Made by a program: the position numbers and the translations under genes | Assembly (NCBI RefSeq): GCF_021018895.1 | Contig: NC_079364.1 | Span: forward strand, 10,112,901 to 10,176,900 | Source: Seriola aureovittata | Taxonomy: Eukaryota; Chordata; Actinopteri; Carangiformes; Carangidae | DNA length: 64,000 bases | Reading direction: 5' to 3' | The notes under the pieces: generated by a model | Told to the model about the DNA's origin: nothing | Seen by the model: only the letters and a program-made list of their open reading frames with translations | Database searches by the model: none | Shown here: piece after piece, positions 30,720 to 45,600 of the stretch | Numbering within the stretch: the first letter of the stretch is position 1 | Layout: each line of letters begins with the position of its first letter

Positions 30720-33700
30720 GTGAGAACCATTGTGTGAGTGAGGGGATCAGAAGAGTGACATCTGAGAATATTAAAATCTTAAAACTTGGAATTAAGTACT
30801 TTTGGTAAAACTACCTCAAATCTCATTAATAAAAAGACATGCAAAGAGGCACAATGATGCAAGAAATATTCCAATCCTTTATTCAATTAAAAGTACCAGT
30901 TCACCAATGTGAAAACCCCCATTACAAATATGTTGCAATCATAATCCTACATAATTAAAAGTACAATAGATGTATTGTCAGCAAAATGTGCTCAAAGCAT
31001 GGAAAGTCACTCCCTGTCAATGATATATTACTTTACATGTCATATTAGATTGTTAATACTGATGCATCAATTAAACATGCAGTGTTGTAGCTGCTCGAGG
31101 TGGAGACCCCCACAAGATAAATCTAAGGGGTCATGAGATGATTAATGAGAGCTAGAAAAAAAAGAAAAAACTTCTTTTTGTGAAACATTTTGATAATTTT
31201 GCCTCAAACAGTTCAAACATTTAAATGAAGCCATCTTAGACATTTAAAGGGGAAATCACTTTGGTGAAAGTGCTAAAAAAACTCATAGACATCTCAAGGG
31301 ATCACAAGCCAAAACTAAGCATTGTATTTTGTTAGATTATTATATCTGAAGTCTTAATCTGAAAGGCAACTATATCTGCCTGTGAAATGTAGTGAGGTAA
31401 AATTATGAAGTGGCATAAAATGAAAAAAAAAAACTCAAGTGAAGTACAAGTACCTCAAAATTGCACATATGAACAGCACTTGAGTAAATGTACTTGTAAT
31501 GTACATTGAAATGTATTCTCAAATATAAAGGCAACAGGAAATATAAGGTAATATAAGGTACATTAACAATAAATTGTCACCAATAACCTTCACTGAAAAT
31601 TAAGTATGAATAACTATATGCATAAATGTAAATATTAAATTATGATAGAATAAAATAAGAGTGAACTATACAAGAAACTGCAGTGTGCAAAGTGCACAGT
31701 GTGTGCTGCAGTTCCCATTTGCATATCTGTCAGCATATTTACTGATAATACTCAACCCACTGGCGCGATCAGTTGGCTTTTACATAAAGCATGCTAGTCA
31801 CCTAGTTATAGGACATACTGTCGAATTATTATTAAAACTAATGCTGCACACACATTAGCCCTTATAGAAGATGAAGATGGTTGTAGAGTTAAAATAATTA
31901 GACGGTTAATTGATTAATTGAACAACAGATGATTAATCGGTTTGACAAAATCACATCAGTGTCATCAGTGATGTTGCATGTGATTAACAGATACAGTAAG
32001 TGGAGCACAGCTGATCTGTTTGGTCTAATTTCACTGCAGGGAACAATAACGTCTAAATAATAGTTGCCATACATCAAGGCTAATTGTTGTTTGACAGAGC
32101 ACAGTTTGTGCTTTGTTTGGTATCAAGCAATTTTTTTGTTTTTGTTTGTGTTTGTCCTTTAGGTGGTCAAGTCGTGCAGTTTCGTCTGGCATCCTGTGGC
32201 CAAGACAGTCTCCTGAAGATCTGGGCCATTAATAAGTTCAGCTCTGGAGGTACAGTGACATTACTGATCTTTACATGATGGAGGATTGTTCTCTCTGTTT
32301 CATATGATCCTCTCTGTCTTTATTACAACCTCCTGTGGATGTCAGCTGAGATTATAAACCTGTGTTATGTAGTTAGCAAGCGCTGTAGAAAGCAGAATAT
32401 GACCATTATTTCATTATGTATGAGTTGTTGTTAGAGTCTGTTATAACTTCAGTTGTTTGTCTCTCTTGTAGCCTATAAGATGCAGCGCCTGCACACATTA
32501 ACTGGCCAGTCGGCTCCAGTCCTCTCCTGTGCGTACTCCTCAGATGGGCAGCTGCTCGTGTCTGGGTAAGATTTGAAATTTAAGAAGGCGTACTAGGGGT
32601 TTCGCATTTTTTAGCCTCCATACAATTTGCCTGTCGAATTCTGTCATCTTCTTTCCAAACATTACCTAAAGCCTACAGCTTTTAGATTCAGTCTAAAATC
32701 TACATGTAGAGACTTGTTTGAAGTAGGTAAACCATCACAGTGAATTAAAGTCAGAGTCAATTACTTATCCTGGTGGTAATGTTGATTTGAAGAGTAAAGT
32801 TGTGACTGATGCAGTTGGACAAATGCACCACTCCCAGAGCTGACATTGTTTAATCAAAGTCCTGGTGGCTCTTCAGTAAATAGTGCAAAGGTTTTGCAGA
32901 GTTTTCAAAACCACTCAGAATTGAATTATCAAACAAATATGACAAATACAGGCAAAATGATGAACATCCCTTTATCTTTTTCAAGTAAGTTTAAAAAAAA
33001 ATAAAATCTAAAAACTGCAGTAAGTAAATTATATACGAATTTTACTTGATTGGAGAAGAGAAAGAAGAAGAAGAAGAAGATCGAAACTCACCTGTATGTC
33101 CCTTTTAAGAGACACATTTAAAGGATTTCTAACCATCCTGATTCCCTCAAGGAAATTCACAAGACATTGCTATAGTTGCAAGCCATATGCCAGATATATA
33201 TTTTACATCACTTTCTTGATATTAAATAGATCAGTATCCATCTCTTGATCTATTTAGGATCAAGAGATTGATGTAAAATATAGATTGTTTGCCTGGACAT
33301 AGTAAGTAGGCCACCCTCAACACACATATAAGAGTGCAGTACTTCCCTGGAATCACTGGAGGGAGACATAGATTGCTTTATTCCTCACTGAGCGAATGTG
33401 GATATGTGTGAACATATTGTGCCATATACTTAGTTTATTAAAACATTGCTGACACAGCTGCAATTTTATCTTTTTATTTCCTTCAGCTCTGTGGACAAAA
33501 CTGTTGCAGTCTATGATGCAGTACGTATCTCTCCTTTTTTGATTTACGTAGTAGATATAAGTTCTACCATAGACTTAAATTATATACTGCTCCATTCATA
33601 ATGTTCATATTGTGTTTTGTCCGACACTTTGTCTATTTGCAGAAAAATGCAGTTTTGCTTTACACACTGAAACAGCATGAGAGGTAAATATTCACTTATA

Positions 33701-36628
33701 TTTCTGTAGTTTTGTTTACTGGATTTTCTCATTGAATGTATGTATGAATTTATCCCAAAGTAAATATATACATTTTCCTACTCATCTTGCCAGACAGAGT
33801 ATTGACTGTATTGTTAGTACTGTGCTATCATTTGTATCTTAACAAATTTCTTCACACTTACACTTCACATTTCTAAATATTGAGATATTGTAGTGTTCAT
33901 GTCTAAAAGAAACAGATACATTTTAATAAAATCACAATGCGAGATCTTGAATATTTTAAAAACATATTCACTCAAAATTAGTTTTTCTGAAAAAACACTA
34001 AAAGGACATTTGAAATCAATTGGATGAGCAACAGTTTAAATGACCTCTATGTGATTTGAAAGCTAAGAAATATTATAACATTCTCTTAATGGGATAAATC
34101 TATTCAGATTCAGACAACTTTATTAATCCTAACAAGGGCAATTCCTTTGCAGCTCACCCAGTCCATATGCACAACTTCAAAGGATGAAAAAAAATTCTGT
34201 GATCATTCTGGCAATTTTAATTTTGTCCATTTTGCCTTGTTTACACTCCACCACTTGCACACTTAATGTTGTTTGTGCAGAATTCATAAAAGAGGCCTTT
34301 CATACAGTTTCTCTGGCATCTTCTGTTTAGAAACACACACAAGCTCAGTCTCTCTTTAATCATATTTTTTGGGGAAAATCCACTGCAGGATGCTTTGCAA
34401 TGGTAATACTTAAAAAACTAAGGTATTGGTTGTATATTCTGCACCAGGATCTGGACCTATTTTGATTGGTATTTTTCTTAATTCCATAGATAACTGGACA
34501 TGATTTGATGGAAATTCACATCGAGACATTTTGAGACTAGTTTTAGTAAGCCTCCACGCCAGAGACAGCCAGGGCCGGAGACATTGTGTTTTCAGGTTGT
34601 CAGTCCATCCGTCCATCCGCCTGGTTCTCGTGAACATGATATCTTAGTAACACCTTGAAGGGATTCCTTCAAATTTGGCACAAACATTCACTTGGACTCA
34701 AAGATGAAATGATTTGAATTTGGTGGCCAAAGGTCAAAGGTCAAAGGTCAAGATCACTGTGACCTCAAAAAACATGTTTTTGGCCATAACTCACCAATTC
34801 ATACGTTAGTTACGACGCAATTTAACACAAATGTCTAGTAGGATAAAATGATGATGTGTTGACAATTTATATTCAAATGGTAAAAGGTAAACTTCACTGT
34901 GACATCATAATGTTCTGCAAAAACACTCTTGGCCATTATTCAGTGCTGTAACTCAAGAAGGAGAGATTGTGACCATATTTCCTGCAACTTGGCAGGTTGG
35001 GAGAGGCATACAACCACAAGGCGATAATTCAAGTTAGTTTTGATATAAAACATTATTACAGTATATAAAACATGCAGTAAACATAAATGAACTTTACATT
35101 TACAACAGGATATCAGTTGTAGAGAGGGCAGAGACACCGAGCACAGTTCTATCAATAGACTGTGATCCAGTGTGGTCACAAAACTTTCATTTAGCATCTT
35201 TAGAAAAAGTAAGGACTGCTCTAACTGCATCTCTTCCCCTACACATACACGTACACATAAGCCACAGCTGAACGATCACACTCACAAGCTATTTATACGT
35301 CCATCCAGCCACCTGTGATGGAAAGGCAATAAACTCACATCCTTTCAGCGGGGCAAATGAAAGTCATTTTGGAGAATCACGAACTGAAGTGGAAGTAGGC
35401 GAGGCAAGTTGGGAGAAAGTGGATAAATGCAGAAAAAGTGAATCAGAAGCACTTGACAAAATGCCTCTAGGAAACTCATTTGACTTGAGACAAGCTGATA
35501 ATATAACGATATGAGAGAATCTTGAGGTTAGGTCAGCGCATGCCCTTCTGTCGGTTCCTATTGGAGGTTTTGGAAACATTGTTTGAAGCCAACTAGCTTT
35601 TGTGGATCAACATTTCTGAGCAATCCAGCTTAGGCTTTAGAGAGATGTCCTCATTAACGTTGCCTTGACTTTCTTGAATCCACTGAAAATTCGATTTTAA
35701 TCCTTATTTAGATCTCAGTGCAGCCTTGTGCCATGGTAAGCCATCTGTGAATTGAACCTCTGATGGAGAGCATTTCCATCACTGCTTCATATTTAGGTCT
35801 GGTATCGAGCCGTAGTGCTCACCTTTTAACCCTGTAACAGCTGAACTGCGGCCTCACATCTTCATGCGGGGCTCTTTAAGCTGCTGTAAAGCTCAGGACT
35901 TAGACTTTGGGTCTGCATTTGGGGACCTGCATGCTCATGTTACTTCTTACAACTTACTTTTTCATTTTTTTATTTTATGTGGTGTTTTACATTTTTCTCC
36001 CCGTCAGCCCTCTTGCCTTTTTTGATTCATATATTTGTACTAAGCCATTTGCCTTTGATTGACACATCTCTTTTTAGTCTTGTACAGAAAAAGCTACACC
36101 CAATCATTAACAGAACCAACATTCAGGTTTTTACTGTCATCTGCTTTAGGTACGTGACAGCATGTTCCTTCTCTCCAACTTCACCGCTAATTGCTACAGG
36201 ATCAATGGATAAGACTGTAAACATCTGGAGGCTGGAGGACGGATGCAGTGGCCATGGTGGGAAAAACAAAAACACGCACTCACACACGTCACTCAAATAG
36301 ACTAACGTCTATACACTGACGATTAATTACTTCTGTTGTGTCGTGTAATCTGTTTTTGTGTCTGCCTCCTTTGCTGCACCTTGTGTCCAACGAAAAGGCG
36401 GGAAGTCAATGTCTGGTTAGTTTTCTTTTTAACTTAAAAACTGTTTTTTTGGCACTTGAATGAAAAGGAAAGAGTTGCTTTTACAACATCAGCAATCACA
36501 CCAGGTTATATCTTCATTTCCAGGTGGCGTTCTGTTTGCCAACTCTGAAAATCTGCAAAAAATCTACACACACACACACACACATTTCTGTATACATACA
36601 TGTATATATATAGATATATATTGATATA

Positions 36629-36677
<49 letters not shown>

Positions 36678-39600
36678 CATATTCTGGTAAACATGGCTAT
36701 TCTAAGACAGACCAATGTCATTTGCAGTCAGTTAAATCTTCAGCAGTCCTATTGAAAGAGTGACACCTCAGCTCAGTGCAAGTAGCTTTTATCTTGTGAC
36801 ATGCAAAATTTGTTTCATCTTGTGGCTAAGGACGCAGGTGTTGTGTACAAGAGTGCTCTCTTTTCCTTACTCACTTTCTATCCTCAAGTGCTGCAGGTTT
36901 GCTCAAAGATTGCATTGCATTGCTCATGTTACAGTTACTCCTTTTTTGTGTTTCAGGGGAGTCTGCTCTGACATCAGGTGAAGGTAGGAAAAAAGGAAAT
37001 AGGCTGTACTGTGTAGTATAGTAAAAATCTGTAGATGAGACACCACTGCTCATACACTATCTGCACAAAAAATAATTTTGGCATAATTAGGAATGGCCAT
37101 GTGATTTCAAGCAGGTGCCAAGTCCAAGTTTGGTCTTGCAAGAGCTGACCACCTCCCTTTTTAGTTTCATCTTGTGTCAATGAAAACGTCACTGAAATCT
37201 GCAGACATTTATTTATATCATTACACAAGCCATGCTTGCCCTAATCAATAATTAGTCAGCGGGACTGCACCTGTCAAGGACTGACCGTCTTTATTTGACT
37301 CAACCTCTCAGGGAGAAACTCAGCAGGCCGATTGAAGCTGCTGGTCACCGATTGGTCGGAGGAGGATGTGTCAGAGTGGCTGGTGGAGGAGGGCCTCGAG
37401 CGATTGGTTGACAAATTCAGGGCCAACAACATAGATGGGACAGAGCTGCTCAGTCTCACCAAGGAAACACTGGCGTCAGAGCTGCTCATAGGTGAGGAAG
37501 ACAAGCATCACACACGGCTCAGCAAGTGCAATGCCACTTCTTCAGTCCCTCATTCTCTCATAGTCCTAATGCCTCCTCCTTTTGTCCAAAATGTAAGAAT
37601 ATAAAGTCAGTCTTATGGGTATTACACGGCTGCACTCTTGTGAGAATGAACATGGACGTGTGGATTAGGATTTTTCTACCTATTTACATGGATAAAACGT
37701 GGCCCATTAAATTAAAGTAAGTGTGAAGGAATATATGAATGGTGATGGGGGTTTTACTGAGCAAGATTACATAATATTAGGCTGCACTGGAAAAGCACTC
37801 AACTTTGGGGCTTCAGCAGTTCTGACTTAAATCTGGAGCACTTCATCAGTTACATAACCCAATCTCCAAAACATTTCTCATAAGGTATAAAGTGTATTTA
37901 CACCTAATATCATTTGGCCTTCTTGGTTATTTCCAAGTCTTGTCGTAAATTTTTTTTTTTCCTGTTTTATCAGACTTGGATGTATTTCTGTCTTTTCTCC
38001 TGTAAGAAGTTCAACCACAAGGCTAAAGTAGGAGTGTTGTTGATATCAGTCTACCAGCCAGGCCGGCATTCGTCATGTAGTTTTCAGCAAATGTTAGTTG
38101 CAAGGTTTTTTTTTTTTTTTCTTTTTAAAGTATATTTTTTTGGGCTTTTTATGCCTTTCTTTGATAGTATAGTGGAGAGAGACAGGAAACAGGGAGGCAG
38201 AGAGGGGGAATGACATGCAGCGAAAGACCGTCCGATGCGGGATTCGAACCGGGGCCAACTGCAGCGAGGACTGTAGCCTCTACACATGGGGCGCCTGCTT
38301 AGGCCACTACACTACACGACGCCCCGTTTGTTGCAAGGTTTGGCCTGAAAATTGGTTGGGACACAACAACCCCGTCACCCCTCCAGAATGGTTGAAGTGC
38401 AATGGATAATGATTAAATTGTGAGGGCAAATAATGAGGGGCTTTAAGGGCAGCCTTGATGGGTAACTCTGTATAACACTATGACGTTTTTATGCTTCACT
38501 ATAATGTGAATTTTTTTTTTTGTGTTACTATACTATGATGTTTTTATACCTTACTATACTATGACTTCTTTACCAGATTTTATGCCTTACTATACTATGA
38601 TGTTTTTATGACATTTTATACCTTACTATTCTATGGCGTTTTTATAACTTACTATACTATCACATTTTTATGACATTTTATGCCTTACTATACTATGACG
38701 TTTTTATGACATTTTTGTAACTTATTATAATATGTCGTTCTTATGAGATTTCTTACCTTACTATACTATGACATTTTATTAATTATTACACTATTACGTT
38801 CTTATGACATTTTCTTGCCTTACTATACTATGACGTTCTTATGACATTTTATGTCTTACTATTCTATGACGTTTTTATGGCATTTTTTAACTTACTATAC
38901 TATGACGTTTTAATGGCATTTTTTAACTTACTATACTATGACATTTTTATGACATTTCATGCCATACTATACTATGACGTTTTTATGACATTTTATGCCT
39001 TACTATACTATGATGTTCTTATGACATTTTATGCCTTACTATACTATGAGGTTTTTATGACATTTTATGCCTTACTAATCTATGACGTTTTTATGACATT
39101 TTATGCCTTACTAATCTATGACGTTTTTATATCTTATTATACTATGACGTTTTTATGACATTTTATGCCTTACTATACTATGATGTTCTTATGACATTTT
39201 ATGCCTTACTATACTATGACGTTTTTATGACATTTTATGCCTTACTAATCTATTACATTTTTATATCTTATTATACTATGACGTTTTTATGACATTTTAT
39301 GCCTTACTATACTATGATGTTTTTATGACATTTTATGCCTTACTATTCTATGACGTTTTTATATCTTATCATACTATGATGTTATTATGACATTTTATGC
39401 CTTACTTTACCATGACGTTTTTATGGCATTTTTTCACTTACTATACTATGACACTTTTATAACTTAAAATAGTATGACGTTCTTATGAGATTTCTTGCCT
39501 TACTATACAATGACATTTTATTACTTATGACAATATGATGTTCATATGACATTTTATGCCTCGCTATACTATGACGTTTTTATGGCATTTTTTAACTTAC

Positions 39601-42600
39601 TATACTATGTCATTTTTATGACATTTCATGCCTTACTATTTTTTGAGGTTTTTACATCTTATTATACTATGACGTTTTTATGACATTTTATGCCTTACTA
39701 TACTATGACGTTCTTATGACATTTTATGCCTTACTATACTATGACGTTTTTATGGCATTTCATGCCTTACTATTTTTTGACGTTTTTACATCTTATTATA
39801 CTATGACATTTTCATGAAATTTTATGCCTTACTATACTATGACGTTCTTATGACATTTTATGCCTTACTATTTTATGACGTTTTAAATCTTATTATACTA
39901 TGACATTTTAATGAAATTTATGCCTTACTATACTATGACGTTCTTATGACATTTTTTGCCTTAATATAGTATGACGTTTTTATGACATTTTATGCCTTAC
40001 TATACTATGACGTTTTTATGGCATTTTTTCACTTACTATACTATGACATTTTTTAACATACAATAGTATGATGTTCTTATGAGATTTCTTGCCTTACTAT
40101 ACAATGACATTTTATTACTTATTACACTATGATGTTCTTATGACATTTTATGCCTTACTATACTATGACGTTTTCTTGCCTTACTATACTATGACATTTT
40201 TATGACATTTTATGCCTTAATATACCATGATGTTTTTATGACATTTTATGCCTTACTATACTATGACGTTTTTATGACATTTTTTGCCTTAATATAGTAT
40301 GACGTTTTTATGACATTTTATGCCTTACTTTACCATGACGTTTTTATGGCATTTTTTCACTTACTATACTATGACACTTTTATCACTTAAAATAGTATGA
40401 CGTTCTTATGAGATTTCTTGCCTTACTATACAATGACATTTTATTACTTATGACAATATGATGTTCTTATGACATTTTATGCCTTACTATACTATGACGT
40501 TTTTATGACATTTTATGCCTTACTAATCTATTACATTTTTATATCTTATTATACTATGACGTTTTTATGACATTTTATGCCTTACTATACTATGATGTTT
40601 TATGACATTTTATGCCTTACTATTCTATGACGTTTTTATATCTTATCATACTATGATGTTATTATGACATTTTATGCCTTACTTTACCATGACGTTTTTA
40701 TGACATTTTATGCCTTACTATACTATGACACTTTTATAACTTAAAATAGTATGACGTTCTTATGAGATTTCTTGCCTTACTATACAATGACATTTTATTA
40801 CTTATGACAATATGATGTTCATATGACATTTTATGCCTTACTATACTATGACGTTTTTATGGCATTTTTTAACTTACTATACTATGTCATTTTTATGACA
40901 TTTCATGCCTTACTATTTTTTGAGGTTTTTACATCTTATTATACTATGACATTTTCATGAAATTTTATATCTTACTGTACTATGACATTCTTATGACATT
41001 TTATGCCTTACTATACTATGACGTTTTTATGGCATTTCATGCCTTACTATTTTTTGACGTTTTTACATCTTATTATACTATGACATTTTCATGAAATTTT
41101 ATGCCTTACTATACTATGACGTTTTTATGACATTTTATGCCTTACTATTTTATGACGTTTTAAATCTTATTATACTATGACATTTTAATGAAATTTTATG
41201 CCTTACTATACTATGACGTTCTTATGACATTTTTTGCCTTAATATCGTATGACGTTTTTATGACATTTTATGCCTTATTATACTATGACGTTTTTATGGC
41301 ATTTTTTCACTTACTATACTATGACATTTTTTAACATACAATAGTATGATGTTCTTATGAGATTTCTTGCCTTACTATACAATGACATTTTATTCCTATT
41401 TACACTATGATGTTCTTATGACATTTTATGCCTTACTATACTATGACGTTTTTATGACATTTTATACCTTACTATTTTTTGACGTTTTTACATCTTATTA
41501 TACTATGACATTTTTATGACATTTTATGCCCTAATATACCATGATGTTTTTATGACATTTTATGCCTTACTATACTATGACGTTTTTATGACATTTTATA
41601 CCTTACTATTTTTTGACGTTTTTACATCTTATTATACTATGACATTTTCATGAAATTTTATGCCTTACTATACTATGACGTTCTTATGACATTTTATGCC
41701 TGACTATACTATGACGTTTTTATGACATTTTATGCCTTACTAATCTATGACATTTTTATATCTTATTATACTATGACATTATTATGACATTTTATACCTT
41801 ACTATACTATGACATTTTTATGACATTTCATGCCTTAATATTTTATAATATTTTTATATCTTATTTTACTATGACATTTTCATGAATTTTTATGCCTTAC
41901 TATACTATGACGTTTTTATGACATTTCATGCATTACTATTTTATGATATTTTTATATCTTATTTAACTATGACATTTTCATGAAATTTTATGCCTTACTA
42001 TACTATGACGTTTTTATGACATTTTATGCCTTACTATAATATGACGTTTTTATGGCATTTTTTCACTTACTATACTATGACATTTTTTAACATACAATAG
42101 TATGATGCTCTTATGAGATTTCTTGCCTTACTATACAATGACATTTTATTACTTATTACACTACGATGTTCTTATGACATTTTATGCCTTACTAATCTAT
42201 GACGTTTTTATATCTTATTATACTATGACGTTTTTATGACATTTTATGCCTTACTATACTATGATGTTCTTATGACATTTTATGCCTTACTATACTATGA
42301 CGTTTTTATGACATTTTATGCCTTACTAATCTATTACATTTTTATATCTTATTATACTATGACGTTTTTATGACATTTTATGCCTTACTATACTATGATG
42401 TTTTATGACATTTTATGCCTTACTATTCTATGACGTTTTTATATCTTATCATACTATGATGTTATTATGACATTTTATGCCTTACTTTACCATGACGTTT
42501 TTATGGCATTTTTTCACTTACTATACTATGACACTTTTATAACTTAAAATAGTATGACGTTCTTATGAGATTTCTTGCCTTACTATACAATGACATTTTA

Positions 42601-45600
42601 TTACTTATGACAATATGATGTTCATATGACATTTTATGCCTTACTATACTATGACGTTTTTATGGCATTTTTTAACTTACTATACTATGTCATTTTTATG
42701 ACATTTCATGCCTTACTATTTTTTGAGGTTTTTACATCTTATTATACTATGACATTTTCATGAAATTTTATGTCTTACTATACTATGACATTCTTATGAC
42801 ATTTTATGCCTTACTATACTATGACGTTTTTATGGCATTTCATGCCTTACTATTTTTTGACGTTTTTACATCTTATTATACTATGACATTTTCATGAAAT
42901 TTTATGCCTTACTATACTATGACGTTTTTATGACATTTTATGCCTTACTATTTTATGACGTTTTAAATCTTATTATACTATGACATTTTAATGAAATTTT
43001 ATGCCTTACTATACTATGACGTTCTTATGACATTTTTTGCCTTAATATCGTATGACGTTTTTATGACATTTTATGCCTTACTATACTATGACGTTTTTAT
43101 GGCATTTTTTCACTTACTATACTATGACATTTTTTAACATACAATAGTATGATGTTCTTATGAGATTTCTTGCCTTACTGTACAATGACATTTTATTACT
43201 TATTACACTATGATGTTCTTATGACATTTTATGCCTTACTATACTATGACGTTTTCTTGCCTTACTATACTATGACATTTTTATGACATTTTATGCCTTA
43301 ATATACCATGATGTTTTTATGACATTTTATGCCTTACTATACTATGACGTTTTTATGACATTTTATGCCTTACTATTTTTTGACGTTTTTACATCTTATT
43401 ATACTATGACATTTTCATGAAATTTTATGCCTTACTATACTATGACGTTCTTATGACATTTTATGCCTGACTATACTATGACGTTTTTATGACATTTTAT
43501 GCCTTACTAATCTATGACATTTTTATATCTTATTATACTATGACATTATTATGACATTTTATACCTTACTATACTATGACATTTTTATGACATTTCATGC
43601 CTTAATATTTTATGATATTTTTATATCCTATTTTACTGTGACATTTTCATGAATTTTTATGCCTTACTATACTATGACGTTTTTATGACATTTCATGCAT
43701 TACTATTTTATGATATTTTTATATCTTATTTAACTATGACAGTTTCATGAAATTTTATGCCTTACTATACTATGACGTTTTTATGACATTTTATGCCTTA
43801 CTATAATATGACGTTTTTATGGCATTTTTTCACTTACTATACTATGACATTTTTTAACATACAATAGTATGATGCTCTTATGAGATTTCTTACCTTACTA
43901 TACAATGACATTTTATTACTTATTACACTATGATGTTCTTATGACATTTTATGCCATACTATACTATGACGTTTTTATGGCATTTTTTAACTTACTATAC
44001 TATGACGTTTTTATGGCATTTTTTAACTTACTATACTATCTTATGATGTTTTACACCTTATATCTTATTATACTATGACATTTTCATGAAATGTTACGCC
44101 TTACTATACTATGATGTTCTTATGACGTTTTACGCCTTATTATTCTATGACATCCTTATAACTTACTTTTCATGATTTTTTTATGACATTTTATACCTTA
44201 CTATACTATGACATTTTATGCCTTAGTATACTATGACATTATTATGACATTTTATACCTTACTATACTATGACATTTTTATGACATTTCATGCCTTAATA
44301 TTTTAGGATATTTTTATATCTTATTTTACTATGACATTTTCATGAATTTTTATGCCTTACTATACTATGACGTTCTTATGACATTTTATGCCTTACTATA
44401 CTATGACGTTTTTATGGCATTTTTTTAACTTACTATACTATGACGTTTTAATGGCATTTTTTAACTTACTGTACTATGACATTTTTATGACATTTCATGC
44501 CTTGCTATTTTTTGATATTTTTATATCTTATTTAACTATGACATTTTTATGACATTTTATGCCTTACTATACTATGACGCTTTTATGACATTTTTTGCCT
44601 TACTATAATATGCAGTTTTTATGGCATTTTTTCACTTACTATACTATGACATTTTTATAACTTACAATAGTATGATGCTCTTATGAGATTTCTTGCCTTA
44701 CTATACAATGACATTTTATTACTTATTACACTATGATGTTCTTATGACATTTTATGCCTTACTATACTATGACGTTCTTATGACATTTTATGCCTTACTA
44801 TACTATGACATTTTTATGACATTTTATGCCATACTATACTATGACGTTCTTATGACATTTTATGCCTTACTATACTATGATGTTTTTATGGCATTTTTTT
44901 AACTTACTATACTATGATGTTTTTATGACATTTTCTTGCCTTACTATACTATGACGTTTTTATGGCATTTTTCTTATGACGTTTTACGCCTTATTATTCT
45001 ATGACATCCGTATAACTTTCTTTTCATGATTTTTTTATGACATTTTATACCTTACTATGCTATGACATTTTATGCCTTAGTATACTATGACATCATTATG
45101 ACATTTTATACCTTACTATACTATGATGTTTTTATGACATTTTCTTGCCCTACTATAGTAGGCTATGACATTTTTATGACATTTTATGCATTACTGTACT
45201 ATAACATTTTTATGACATTTTATGCCTTACTATACTATGACGTTTTTATATCTTATTATACTATGATGTTTTTACGACATTTTATGCCTTACTATACTAT
45301 GACATTTTTATATCTTATTATACTATGACATTTTCATGAAATTTTATGCCTTACTATACTATGACTTTTTTATGAAATTTCATGCCATACTATTCTATGA
45401 CGTTTTTATATCTTATCATACTATGATGTTATTATGACATTTTATGCCTTACTATACAATGACATTTTTATGGCATTTTTTAACTTACTATACTTTGACA
45501 GTTTTTTAACTTATTACATTATGACTTTCTTATGACATTTTAGGCCTTACTATACTATGACGTTTTCTTGCCTTACTGTCCTATGACATTTTTATGACAT

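Larger units (their letters stand above)
33684..36149 (+). other. wdsub1 intron, 2.5 kb
   Basis: Holds the LINE-end fragment and the AGGTCA-bearing repeat listed separately. No coding exon found between the phase 2 donor at 33684 and the acceptor CTGCTTTAG before 36150. Confidence 0.5.

Noticed and set aside
38225..38325. A functional tRNA gene
   Set aside because: A and B boxes are present, but the unit has a SINE body, an A-rich tail and a target-site duplication.
44693..45328. Open frames rich in [12 protein letters not shown]
   Set aside because: Satellite translated by chance; no start context, splice link or family resemblance.
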